From positions 496,001 to 560,000 of the forward strand of contig NZ_BMRE01000001.1 in NCBI RefSeq assembly GCF_014648475.1: 64,000 nucleotides of DNA. The letters are read 5' to 3'. The notes under the pieces were generated by a model. The model ran no database searches. It saw nothing but the letters and a program-made list of their open reading frames with translations, and had not been told where the DNA came from. Origin of the DNA: Lentzea flava. Its GTDB lineage: Bacteria; Actinomycetota; Actinomycetes; Mycobacteriales; Pseudonocardiaceae. The position numbers and the translations under genes were made by a program. Below, piece after piece: positions 36,043 through 43,877 of this stretch; positions within the stretch are counted from its first letter, which is position 1; the number at the start of each line of letters is the position of its first letter.

Positions 36043-36451
36043 ACGTCCCCCTCTGTTCGTCCCCGAGTGGCGTTCCAGAGGCTAGGTAGCGGCCCTTCCC
36101 AACAGGTAGGGGAACTGTTCCCGATCCGCATGGGCAATGCCGATTCCCTTATGGGACAAAGAAGTACGGAACCGGTTCACCGAGAGTGATCATGGTGGCG
36201 CTCACCGGGCGTCACCTGTTGCGCCCCCGCGTTGGGCCGCTTCGCCGAACGGGCGCGCCGAACGCAGTCACGCCGCTACTCCGGTCGTCATCAGCACCAA
36301 GGATCACGTTGGGCCGAACGAGTGAAAACCGCGTTTTCGAGATCGCGACTTACCCCGATGAGGCGATATACCCTACGGCCGGTGCCGCTCTTTGGGGGAG
36401 ATCAGGTGACCGCTGTGGAATGACACGAACAGCTATTTTCGGGGGAGTCGG
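36043..36451. promoter_or_regulatory. divergent control region of the biosynthetic cluster
   Basis: This 409-base non-coding stretch separates the main minus-strand operon from the LuxR-type regulator. Besides the block at 36078-36124 it holds a further inverted repeat, GGAACCGGTTC, at 36168-36178, related to the GGAAC-N-GTTCC motif of both blocks. Its GC content is lower than in the neighbouring genes, and short open frames within it are not protein-like. GGGGGAG precedes the regulator's ATG. Confidence 0.65.
36078..36124 (-). promoter_or_regulatory. cluster promoter/operator block, copy A
   Basis: The 47-base block in front of N-hydroxylase A has the same length and layout as the copy at 29651-29697. 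It contains GGAACTGTTCC (36111-36121), a near-perfect inverted repeat, and CTAGCCTC on the coding (minus) strand close to the gene. The shared arrangement suggests one activator binds both promoters, and the LuxR-type gene nearby is the natural candidate. Confidence 0.65.
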
Positions 36452-37165
36452 ATGACTCAGGTGGAACACGCGGCCCTGCCAACGCTGCGCCGCGGCCACG
36501 ACATCGCGGTCCTGCACAGACCTGCGACAGTCACGGTGGTGCTGGCCGACACGCAGCCAGCCATCAGGCACGGAGTGCGTTCGGTGCTCGAACGCGTGGA
36601 CGGCGTTTCCGTTGTAGGTGAAGCTTCTACTTCTTCCGAGGTGCTCGCCGAGACAATGCGGTGCCAACCCGACGTGCTCGTCATCGACGTCGACACCGTG
36701 GGAGCGGGAAACTGCCTATTAGTGGAACAAATAACGCGCGCATGCCCCGAAACGGGCATTCTGGTCTTCAGTGCGCTCGATTGTGACGCGACCGTCCTCG
36801 CCGCCATTCGGGCGGGCGCGCGGGGCTATTTGTTGAAGAACGCGGACCCCGACCAGATCGTGCGCGGCATCCAGGCCGTGGCCGCGGGCGAGTTCCTCAT
36901 CGGCAAGACCATCGCCGCCCGCTTCGGAACGCTCATGCACCCGCCGGCCGACCAACCGCCGTACCCGTTCCCCCAGCTCACCGGCAAGGAACGGGAGGTG
37001 CTCGACAGGATCGCGGCCGGCCGGTCGAACGTCGCCATCGCGCGGGAGTTCGCGCTCGCCTCGAAGACCATCAGCAACCGGGTGTCGTCGATCTTCGCCA
37101 AGCTCGGCGTCGCCGACCGCGCCCAGGCGATCGTCCTCGCCCGCGACGCCGGCCTGGGGCGGTAG
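36452..37165 (+). CDS. LuxR/NarL-type response regulator
   Basis: The 237-residue protein has a receiver-like domain (about 27-140) and a LuxR-type helix-turn-helix at the end (LTGKEREVLDRIAAGRSNVA, then KTISNRVSSIF). The phospho-acceptor Asp (VLVIDVD) and the Lys (YLLKNAD) are kept. The N-terminal acidic pair is reduced (LADTQP instead of DDHP), so phosphorylation may be weak or absent. No histidine kinase gene is nearby, so it may respond to a ligand. It lies between the two halves of the N-N cluster, and the GGAAC-type sites near both N-hydroxylase promoters are its likely targets. Confidence 0.88.
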   Translation: MTQVEHAALPTLRRGHDIAVLHRPATVTVVLADTQPAIRHGVRSVLERVDGVSVVGEASTSSEVLAETMRCQPDVLVIDVDTVGAGNCLLVEQITRACPETGILVFSALDCDATVLAAIRAGARGYLLKNADPDQIVRGIQAVAAGEFLIGKTIAARFGTLMHPPADQPPYPFPQLTGKEREVLDRIAAGRSNVAIAREFALASKTISNRVSSIFAKLGVADRAQAIVLARDAGLGR

Positions 37166-37179
37166 TTCCTGGCACGGAA

Positions 37180-37225
37180 GGGAAAGCGTCCTCTGTCGGT
37201 GGGGAAACCCGCGAACCTACGCTCC
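37180..37225 (+). promoter_or_regulatory. weak copy of the cluster promoter block before the cupin gene
   Basis: GGGAAAGCGTCC..., then a GGGGAA element and ACCTACGCTCC, resemble the A and B blocks loosely in sequence and spacing. Similarity is partial and needs an alignment, so this is only a suggestion that the cupin gene is co-regulated with the minus-strand operons. Confidence 0.3.
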
Positions 37226-37257
37226 GCGTCGTCGCCGAAACGCCGATCGGAGCTGGG

Positions 37258-37620
37258 ATGCCGACAGACCACGTGGACTTCCGCAGAAGCGAGCCGGAGA
37301 ACCTCGTCCGCGAACACGGGCTCGACCTCAAACTGCTGCACCCGTGGCCCGGCCTGGCCACACCGTTCCGCGGCGCCTGGTGCGTCCTGCGCCCAGGCGA
37401 CCGCACCGACACGCACCAGCACCGCGAGCAGGAGCTGTTCATCGCGATGGCGGGACGGGCCGAGGTCGTCGTGGGCGAGCACACCCACGAGATCGCGGCG
37501 GGTGACCTGATGCTGATGCCGGGCAACGTGGACCACCACGTCCTCAACCGGCACGAGGAAAACTTCTCCTACTACGCGATCTGGTGGGACGGCATCATGG
37601 CCGAGGAGTACCTGGCGTGA
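37258..37620 (+). CDS. small cupin protein, probable partner of the MetRS-like enzyme
   Basis: This 120-residue single-domain cupin contains motif 1 in the form THQHREQELFIAMAGRAEV (residues 44-62), with the two histidines and a glutamate that bind metal, and a later H-bearing motif 2 (GDLMLMPGNVDHH). The ATG follows GGAG. Cupin domains are the N-terminal half of the fused hydrazine synthetases Spb40, ForJ and Tri28. This cupin and the stand-alone MetRS-like gene could be the two separate halves. It overlaps the next small gene by four bases. An unrelated sugar- or amino-acid-binding cupin cannot be excluded. Confidence 0.82.
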   Translation: MPTDHVDFRRSEPENLVREHGLDLKLLHPWPGLATPFRGAWCVLRPGDRTDTHQHREQELFIAMAGRAEVVVGEHTHEIAAGDLMLMPGNVDHHVLNRHEENFSYYAIWWDGIMAEEYLA

Positions 37621-37940
37621 TCGACTACAACGGCCGCAAGTTCCGCAAGCCCGACAGCGACCCGCACACCATCGCCGAGTACCACCAGGAAGGGGACCTG
37701 GTCTGGGCCGACTTCGCCGGTGGCACCGTCCGCCGCGGCTCGCTCGCCGGCACGCGCGCGCCGGACGGCACCCTCCACATGGGATACACGATGGTGCTGA
37801 CGAACGGCGACGTGATCTGCGGGCACACCGTGAACACGCCCGAGTTCACGGCGGAGGGGCGCCTGCGGCTGCGGGAGGAGTGGGAGCGCTACGGCCCGCA
37901 CGCCGCGGCGGGCACGTCGTACATCGACGAGGTCGGCTGA
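37617..37940 (+). CDS. small conserved protein of the N-acetylglutamate-synthase-annotated family
   Basis: The 107-residue, beta-rich product starts with a GTG (VIDYNGRKFRKP) that overlaps the cupin stop by four bases, so the two are translationally coupled. The sequence pattern (YHQEGDLVWADFAGG, then GHTVNTPEF) matches small proteins that databases label N-acetylglutamate synthase without clear evidence. The real function is unknown. Its coupling to the cupin suggests a role in the same pathway or in stabilising the cupin. Confidence 0.75.
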   Translation: MIDYNGRKFRKPDSDPHTIAEYHQEGDLVWADFAGGTVRRGSLAGTRAPDGTLHMGYTMVLTNGDVICGHTVNTPEFTAEGRLRLREEWERYGPHAAAGTSYIDEVG

Positions 37941-37944
37941 CGTC

Positions 37945-38895
37945 TCAGCCGCACGAGCCGCGGGCGACGAGCGTCGGCTGGAAGACGACCCGCTCTGGCA
38001 CCGCAGGTTCCTCCACGACGAGTTCCGCCGCCCTGCGCCCCATCTCGTACGACGGCTGCGCGACCACGCTGATCCCGAGCGCGCCAGCCCACGGAAACTC
38101 GTCCATCGTCAGGAACCCGATGTCGTCGGGCATCTTCAGCCCCCGAGCCGTCAGTGCCGTGTGGACGGACACGGTCAACCGGCCGGTCGTGCACACCACG
38201 GCGTCGACGCAGTGCAGCAACGACCCGACCGCGCCATCCACCTCGTCCTCGTTCTCCACCAGGACTTCCTCGGGCTGCGGCAGGCCGCTCTCGGCGAGCC
38301 CCTGCCGCAGCCCTTGCACGCGATTGACCTGTGTCGGCCGGTGGCTGCCGCTCACGACTCCCACCCGCGAGCGGCCGCACTCGGCCAGGTGCAGGGCCAT
38401 CAGCAGGCCGGCCGCCACGTCGTCGAGGCTGACCGAGTGCAGGCCCGGGGCCGTGCGCGCGACGAGCACGCACGGTGTGCCGTTGGCGGCCATCCGGCGG
38501 GCCTGGGGGTCGGCGGTCTCGTCGGCGGTGGTGATCAGGCCGCGCACCCGGTGCTGGTCCATCGCGCGCACCTGGGCGGCCTCCCGGTCGGTGCGGCGGT
38601 CGGTGTTGGCCAGCATGACCGGGCTGTCGTTCGCCGCGGCCACCTCGTCGACGCCCCGGATCAGGTCCAGGTAGAACGGGCTGCTCAGGTCTCGGATGAT
38701 CACGCCGATGGTGCTCGACCGGCCGGCGAAGATGCTCTTCGTCAGCGCGTTCGGGCTGTAGCCGAGGCTCTCGGCGGACGCCCACACCTTCGCGGCGGTC
38801 GACTCGGCGACCAGACCGCCGTTCAGCACGCGCGAGACCGTCGCCGTGGACACCCCCGCGTGGGCGGCGACGTCACCGATCGTCACTCGCTTCAT
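37945..38895 (-). CDS. LacI-family regulator
   Basis: This 316-residue repressor has an N-terminal LacI-type helix-turn-helix (TIGDVAAHAGVSTATVSRVL, residues 4-23, then a hinge) and a periplasmic-binding-like domain. The ATG at 38895 starts at MKRV; the few residues upstream in the frame are not needed. It is the last gene of an operon with an amidohydrolase and an amine oxidase, overlapping the amidohydrolase end by 23 bases. It probably controls that operon through the twin AACTAGTT palindromes at 41311-41338. The effector is unknown; it should be the substrate or product of the operon. Confidence 0.88.
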   Translation of the reverse strand: MKRVTIGDVAAHAGVSTATVSRVLNGGLVAESTAAKVWASAESLGYSPNALTKSIFAGRSSTIGVIIRDLSSPFYLDLIRGVDEVAAANDSPVMLANTDRRTDREAAQVRAMDQHRVRGLITTADETADPQARRMAANGTPCVLVARTAPGLHSVSLDDVAAGLLMALHLAECGRSRVGVVSGSHRPTQVNRVQGLRQGLAESGLPQPEEVLVENEDEVDGAVGSLLHCVDAVVCTTGRLTVSVHTALTARGLKMPDDIGFLTMDEFPWAGALGISVVAQPSYEMGRRAAELVVEEPAVPERVVFQPTLVARGSCG

Positions 38896-40234
38896 CCGCG
38901 ACCAGCCTGCCTTCCCGCACTGCGATCCTGCCACTGATCATGACGGTTCGGACGTCGTCCAGCGCCACCGGGTCGGTCACCACCAGGTCGGCGACCGCGC
39001 CCGGCACGATCCGGCCGCGCCGGGGTGCGAGGCCTGGGAACGTGTCGGCGACGGCGGACGTGGCCATCGCGATCGCGGCGGGCAGGCTCACCACGCCCGC
39101 CTTGGTCGCCCGGTCGATCGCCAGCAGGATCGGGTCGTGGTGGCCGGCCGCGTAGTCGGTCGAGATCGTGTCCACCAGTCCTGCCTCGAACATGGCGAAG
39201 AGCAGGTCCGGGGTCAGGTCCGGCCTCCCGCCCCTGAACGTGTCCAAAATGGACACGTCGATCACCACTCCCCGCTCCTTCAGCCACGCCGCGTGGTCCA
39301 GGGCCTCCCGCGTCGTGAAGCTGGGGTGGTTGGAGTGGCCGGCGATCAGCCGCACGTCCGTCCTCGCGATCGCGGCAACCTGCGTCATCGACGCGGCCGC
39401 GTTGTGCACGAGCACCGGCACGTCCAGCTTCCCTGCCTCCTCCGCCGCCTCGGCCAAGCCGCGCAGCGCGACGTCGAACGCGGGCAGCACCACGCCCGAC
39501 ACGATCTCGCGGACGTCGGAGACGGAGAGCAGTCCGGCCAGGCCCGCGTTCTCCAGCGCCTCCTCCACCGCGTCGCGGTCGAACGCCGACGCGCTGATGT
39601 GCCTGCCCAGCACCGCGATCTTCAACTCGTTGGCCTGCGACCTCGTCACCCGCACGCCCGTGCGCCGCGCGATCTCCTCGGGGAGGTACAGGTAGCTCGC
39701 CCCTCCGCCGCCCAGGGTGTGGCCCGAGCCGATCTCCCCCAGCGCCACCGCTCCTTCGGCGACGGCCTGACGCGCGGTGAACGCCCTGTCGGCCTCCGTG
39801 AGCCCGCCCCCATCGGTGATCATCGCCGCATCGAGGCACGCGGGTGTGTTGCAGGAGGCCGCCTTCACGTTGACCGGATGTGCCTCGTCGGTCCTGGCAA
39901 CGGCTTCCGCGGTGATGAACCCGTCGACGCAGAGCACCGTCGTCGTGCCCTCGAGCAGGTGCCGGTCGAGGTTCGCGTTCACCTGCCTGTGCGGCAACGG
40001 TTCGTGGCCGCTGGGGAACAACGGGCCGTACGCGGTGCCGTGCGTGTGGTTGTTGATCAGACCTGGAATCACCAACATTCCCTGTGCGTCAACGACTTCG
40101 GCCGACGGGTACGCGCCGTTTCCCGGTTCGACGATCTCGCGGATCGTCGAACCCTCGACGACGACGTCGACACCGCGCCGAGGTTCGGTGCCCCGGCCGT
40201 CGACCAGGTCGCAGCCGCGCACGACGGTCGTCAT
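38873..40234 (-). CDS. amidohydrolase-superfamily metal enzyme
   Basis: The 453-residue protein follows the metal-dependent amidohydrolase plan: a beta-sandwich opening (LVDGRG..), a first metal motif NNHTHG near residue 62, VLVHNAA and AGHSNHP metal histidines near 285 and 305, and STDYAAGHHDP with a late Asp near 355. It ends with the usual VADLVVTDP and dihydroorotase-like tail. It resembles adenine-deaminase- or enamidase-type members rather than a known drug-modifying enzyme. It is co-transcribed with a DAO oxidase and a LacI regulator, so it probably hydrolyses a ring amide or amidine in a catabolic step. Substrate unknown. Confidence 0.82.
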   Translation of the reverse strand: MTTVVRGCDLVDGRGTEPRRGVDVVVEGSTIREIVEPGNGAYPSAEVVDAQGMLVIPGLINNHTHGTAYGPLFPSGHEPLPHRQVNANLDRHLLEGTTTVLCVDGFITAEAVARTDEAHPVNVKAASCNTPACLDAAMITDGGGLTEADRAFTARQAVAEGAVALGEIGSGHTLGGGGASYLYLPEEIARRTGVRVTRSQANELKIAVLGRHISASAFDRDAVEEALENAGLAGLLSVSDVREIVSGVVLPAFDVALRGLAEAAEEAGKLDVPVLVHNAAASMTQVAAIARTDVRLIAGHSNHPSFTTREALDHAAWLKERGVVIDVSILDTFRGGRPDLTPDLLFAMFEAGLVDTISTDYAAGHHDPILLAIDRATKAGVVSLPAAIAMATSAVADTFPGLAPRRGRIVPGAVADLVVTDPVALDDVRTVMISGRIAVREGRLVADEASDDR

Positions 40235-41286
40235 CGCTCGAACCGCTCGAAGCGGAACGCCGCCAGCGCGTCGTCCCTGTTCTCGCCGAGCACCTCGTCG
40301 GCGACGAGCTCGCCCGCGTGCAGGCACAGCGTCACCCCGCTGTGCGACACGGCGAAGAAGTAGTTGCGCAGATCGGCCACCCGCCCCAGGACCGGCAGCC
40401 CGTCGCCGGGGATGGGCCGCTCCCCCGTGCGCACGCTCTCGACGGTCGCCGCCCGGATCCCGGGGTAGAGCGACGCGGCGGCTCGCACCAGCTCGTCCAC
40501 CGCCTCCTGCCCGCCCCGGTCGACCTCGCTGGAGTGCAACAGGATCCGGCCGTCCCCCTCCGGTCTCAAGTGGACGTCCGGCGCGTGCACCACCCGCGAC
40601 AGCGGCACCGCGACAGGTGAGGTGTAGACGAGCACGCACGGCAGGTTGCGCATCGGCAGCGCGAGCCCCGCCATCGCGGCCACCTCGGCCGCCTGCGGTC
40701 CAGCGCAGTTCACGACGGCGTCCGCGGCGAGCACCCGCCCGGCCTCCAGCCGCACGGCCCGCACCGCGTCACCGCTGACGTCCAGGCCCACCACGGCGTC
40801 GCCGGCGACCACGTCGACGTCCCTCGACAGCAGATGGGCGATCAACCGCGTCGGCTCGACCCAGCCCTCGTCGGGGTAGTACGCGATGCCGTCGGCCGGG
40901 AGCCGGTCCGGATCGATGCCGGGCTCCAGCTCCAGCGCTTCGGCGCGGCTGAGCAGCTTGGCCCCGTACCCGAGTGCGACGAGCCCGTCGACCTTCGCGC
41001 CCAGCCCCGCCGCGTCGGTGGTCCACTCGACGCCGCCGCCACCGTGGTACCAGTCGCCGGGCGGGAACGCGGCCGCCAACCGTTGGTGCGCCGCCATTCC
41101 CGCGACGTTGAGCTCGTGGTAGACGAGCGGCCGCTTGTCGCGCGAGTTGACCCACGAGAACGACGCGCCGGACGTTCCCGACCCCGGCGCACCGGCGTCG
41201 ACGACCGTCACCGCCGCGCCTCGCCGCACCAGCGACGCGGCCACAGCCGCCCCGTAGACCCCGGCACCCACCACGATGATCCGCAT
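40231..41286 (-). CDS. DAO-family glycine oxidase-like FAD oxidoreductase
   Basis: The 351-residue flavoenzyme has the FAD loop IIVVGAGVYGAAVA (residues 3-16), a GGGGVEWTTD substrate-side segment near 92, and a C-terminal RTGERPIPGDGLPVLG stretch. It resembles glycine/sarcosine oxidases and D-amino-acid oxidases. The ATG follows GGAGGTGCGGG, and the stop overlaps the amidohydrolase start. It is the first gene of the LacI operon and is divergent from the ureohydrolase gene. Oxidative removal of an amine before hydrolysis by the amidohydrolase is a reasonable order. The nearby N-N cluster raises the chance of shared chemistry. Confidence 0.83.
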   Translation of the reverse strand: MRIIVVGAGVYGAAVAASLVRRGAAVTVVDAGAPGSGTSGASFSWVNSRDKRPLVYHELNVAGMAAHQRLAAAFPPGDWYHGGGGVEWTTDAAGLGAKVDGLVALGYGAKLLSRAEALELEPGIDPDRLPADGIAYYPDEGWVEPTRLIAHLLSRDVDVVAGDAVVGLDVSGDAVRAVRLEAGRVLAADAVVNCAGPQAAEVAAMAGLALPMRNLPCVLVYTSPVAVPLSRVVHAPDVHLRPEGDGRILLHSSEVDRGGQEAVDELVRAAASLYPGIRAATVESVRTGERPIPGDGLPVLGRVADLRNYFFAVSHSGVTLCLHAGELVADEVLGENRDDALAAFRFERFER

Positions 41287-41310
41287 CCCGCACCTCCGCG
41301 GTCCGTGTGA

Positions 41311-41338
41311 TGTAACTAGTTTCATGCAACTAGTTGCA
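41311..41338. promoter_or_regulatory. twin 14-base palindromes, likely LacI operator
   Basis: TGTAACTAGTTTCA (41311-41324) and TGCAACTAGTTGCA (41325-41338) lie directly side by side. The second is a perfect palindrome, the first differs at two positions, and both are centred on AACTAGTT. They sit 25-52 bases upstream of the DAO gene start, so binding would block its promoter. The LacI-family regulator of this operon is the prime candidate. Confidence 0.7.
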
Positions 41339-41730
41339 CCGTAGCCCCGCGCGTCGGCGTCAGTCAATTGCCACGTTCCGCACGAGCCCTCTGACAACGT
41401 TCCCAGAAGGCCTCTGTCAAATCACCCGGTTGGCCCCAAACATCGTAATTCTGCGAAACGGCACGGCATTGGCCTGGACCACCTGCACGCCAACTCCGCA
41501 GGCCACGGGCGTATCTCTCACAACGGAAACTCGAAGTACCGGAAATCGTTGCTCCATTCGACAACCCCGCCCGCGACCGGAAGGGGTTGCGCACACCGCT
41601 ACGCTTGGAATCTCATTTGGGCCTGGATTCACAGCCATTCCGTCCAGGTGCATGAGAAAGTACATGGAGTTTTCGGGGACCTCCGCATTTCGGTACATCA
41701 AGAATGCGCAGAGGAAGCGTGCGGACACCG
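41339..41730. other. AT-richer non-coding stretch upstream of the ureohydrolase gene
   Basis: About 390 bases without a convincing gene. Composition is less GC-rich than in the flanks, and the open frame across it (41334-41738) lacks protein-like composition. I looked for a guanidine-I (ykkC) riboswitch pattern because of the downstream ureohydrolase and did not recognise one. The promoter of the ureohydrolase/ABC/conservon operon must lie here. Confidence 0.5.
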
Positions 41731-42852
41731 ATGACTGAGCCCGGCGGCCAACCGTTGCACGACAATTACGGCCCGGAAGCCCGCAGAGCCGTCGAACGCG
41801 AGAGCGTGCTGCCGACGACCGGATGGGAACGCGAGGTCGCCCGCGGCCTGGAACTGGGGCTCCCCGCAGCGGACTCCATTGTGGACAGACGCATCCCCAC
41901 GTTCTCCCGCGGTGAGCTGCCGCACTTCGCGGGCATCAACACGTTTCTCAAGGCGCCGTTCGTGGAGGACGTCCGCACGTGCGGCGAGTACGACGTGGTC
42001 GTGCTCGGCGCACCGTTCGACGGCGGGACCACCTATCGGCCCGGCACCCGGTTCGGGCCTCAGGGCATCCGCAAGATCTCCGCGTTGTACGGCCCGTACA
42101 ACTTCGAACTCGGCGTGGACCTCCGCGAGTCCATCACCATCGCGGACGTCGGCGACGTGTTCACCATTCCCGGCAACATCGAGAAGACGTTCGACCAGAT
42201 CAGCAAGGCGGTCGGGCACGTGTACGCGTCGGGTGCCTTTCCGGTCGTCCTCGGGGGCGACCACTCGATCGGCTATCCCACCGTGCGCGGTGTTTCCGAG
42301 CACCTGCGGGGAAATCTCGGCATCATCCACTTCGACCGGCACGTCGACACGCAGGAAACCGATCTCGACGAGCGGATGCACACCACGCCGTGGTTCCACG
42401 CGACGGACATCCCGAACGTGCCGGCCCGCAACCTCGTCCAGATCGGCATCGGCGGCTGGCAGGCACCGCGCCCCGGTGTGAAGGTCGGGCGCGAGCGCGG
42501 CACGACGATCATGACGGTGACCGACTGCGTGGAGATGGGCATCGAGGCCGCCGCGCAGCGGGCGCTGGACGTGGCGTGGGACGGCGCCGAGGCCGTCTGG
42601 CTGAGCTTCGACGTCGACTGCCTCGACGCGGCGTTCGTGCCCGGCACCGGCTGGCCGGAGCCCGGCGGGTTCCTGCCCCGCGAGGTGCTCAGGTTCATCC
42701 AGCTGGTCGCCGCGCAGCCGCTCGCGGGCATCGAGGTCGTCGAGTGCTCTCCCCCGTACGACCAGGCGGAGATCACGTCGCTGATCGCCACCAGGGTCAT
42801 CTGCGACACCCTCGGCTGCCTCGTCCGCGCGGGCCACCTCCCTCGACGCTGA
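41731..42852 (+). CDS. ureohydrolase of the long agmatinase/guanidine-hydrolase type
   Basis: This 373-residue arginase-superfamily enzyme has the metal ligands GGDHSIG, FDRHVD (where the usual DAHxD has Arg for Ala) and SFDVDCLDAAFVPG, so a binuclear Mn or Ni centre is intact. A 60-80-residue N-terminal extension makes it longer than arginase or agmatinase and similar to guanidine and metformin hydrolases. These release urea. The following NitT/TauT-type ABC genes suit uptake of a small nitrogen compound such as guanidine. No hypA/hypB nickel chaperone gene is next to it. ATG 41731 (family-like N-terminus) is chosen over 41704. The exact substrate needs assay. Confidence 0.8.
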   Translation: MTEPGGQPLHDNYGPEARRAVERESVLPTTGWEREVARGLELGLPAADSIVDRRIPTFSRGELPHFAGINTFLKAPFVEDVRTCGEYDVVVLGAPFDGGTTYRPGTRFGPQGIRKISALYGPYNFELGVDLRESITIADVGDVFTIPGNIEKTFDQISKAVGHVYASGAFPVVLGGDHSIGYPTVRGVSEHLRGNLGIIHFDRHVDTQETDLDERMHTTPWFHATDIPNVPARNLVQIGIGGWQAPRPGVKVGRERGTTIMTVTDCVEMGIEAAAQRALDVAWDGAEAVWLSFDVDCLDAAFVPGTGWPEPGGFLPREVLRFIQLVAAQPLAGIEVVECSPPYDQAEITSLIATRVICDTLGCLVRAGHLPRR

Positions 42853-42890
42853 CAGCCTTCTCCCACAACAGAATCTCATTGGAGTCCGGT

Positions 42891-43877
42891 TTGACTTCCC
42901 GCTGCATCAGCCGTTTCCTGATCGCACTCGTTCTGCTGTGCGCCACGGCATGCACCTCGACCCCGGCGTCCGCCGGCAAGATCACCCTCGGGCTGAGCGC
43001 GTGGCCCGGCTGGTTCCCGTGGCAGGTCGCGCAGGAGCAGGATCTCTTCCGCCGCAACGGCGTCGACGTCGAGCTCAAGTACTTCGACAGCTACACCGAC
43101 AGCCTCAACGCGCTGTCGAGCGGTGCGATCGACGCCAACAGCCAGACGCTCAACGACACGCTCGCGTCGGTCAGCGGTGGCGCGCAGCAGACGATCATCC
43201 TCGTCAACGACAACTCCACGGGCAACGACCAGGTGATCGCCCGTGAGGGCATCTCGGGCGTCGCCGACCTCAAGGGCAAGAAGGTCGCCGTCGAGCAGGG
43301 CACCGTCGACCACTACCTGCTGCTGCTCGCCCTCACCGAAGCCGGTCTCACGCAGAAGGACGTCGAGCTGGTGCCGCTCGCCACCGACGCCGCCGCGGCG
43401 GCCTTCGTCGCGGGCAAGGTCGACGCGGTCGGCGCCTTCGCGCCGTTCACCACCACCGCGTTGCAACGTGCCGGCAGCCGTGCCATCGCCACCTCCGCCG
43501 AGTTCCCCGGCGCCATCCCCGACCACCTCGTGGTGTCGCGCGAGTTCGTGAAGAACCGCCCGGAGGCGGCGCAGGCGTTGGTGAACACCTGGTTCGACAC
43601 GCTCGACTGGATCAAGGAGAACAACGACAGGGCCGTCGAGATCATGGCCAAGCGCGGTGGCGTGAGCCCGGCCGACTACCGGACCTACGAGGCGGGCACC
43701 ACCATCTTCACGTTGCGGCAGAACATCGACGCGTTCACGCCGGGCGTGACGCCCACCCACCTCAACCACCAGGCCGGTCAGATCGCGGACTTCATGGTGA
43801 GCACGGGCCTCACGCCGAACCGGCCCTCGCTGGACGGGCTGTTCGACGACAGGTTCGTCAAGGCGGTGCAGAGATGA
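42891..43877 (+). CDS. ABC transporter substrate-binding lipoprotein (NitT/TauT type)
   Basis: The 328-residue solute-binding protein starts at a TTG six bases after GGAG. It has an N-terminal hydrophobic segment and a lipobox-like ATAC with Cys21, so it is likely lipid-anchored outside the membrane. The mature part opens with LGLSAWPGWFPWQVAQEQ, the SsuA/TauA/NitT-type pattern, and closes with FDDRFVKAV. Proteins of this type bind nitrate, taurine, sulfonates, thiamine precursors or guanidine-like compounds. The coupled permease and ATPase and the upstream ureohydrolase favour a nitrogen-rich ligand. It overlaps the permease start by four bases. Confidence 0.86.
   Translation: MTSRCISRFLIALVLLCATACTSTPASAGKITLGLSAWPGWFPWQVAQEQDLFRRNGVDVELKYFDSYTDSLNALSSGAIDANSQTLNDTLASVSGGAQQTIILVNDNSTGNDQVIAREGISGVADLKGKKVAVEQGTVDHYLLLLALTEAGLTQKDVELVPLATDAAAAAFVAGKVDAVGAFAPFTTTALQRAGSRAIATSAEFPGAIPDHLVVSREFVKNRPEAAQALVNTWFDTLDWIKENNDRAVEIMAKRGGVSPADYRTYEAGTTIFTLRQNIDAFTPGVTPTHLNHQAGQIADFMVSTGLTPNRPSLDGLFDDRFVKAVQR

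Noticed and set aside
41339..41730. Guanidine-I (ykkC) riboswitch expected upstream of a possible guanidine hydrolase
   Set aside because: I searched by eye for the conserved ykkC elements and saw none; a covariance-model search would be decisive.
41334..41738. A 134-residue plus-strand frame before the ureohydrolase
   Set aside because: It lacks protein-like composition, has no ribosome site and contains the AT-richer promoter region.
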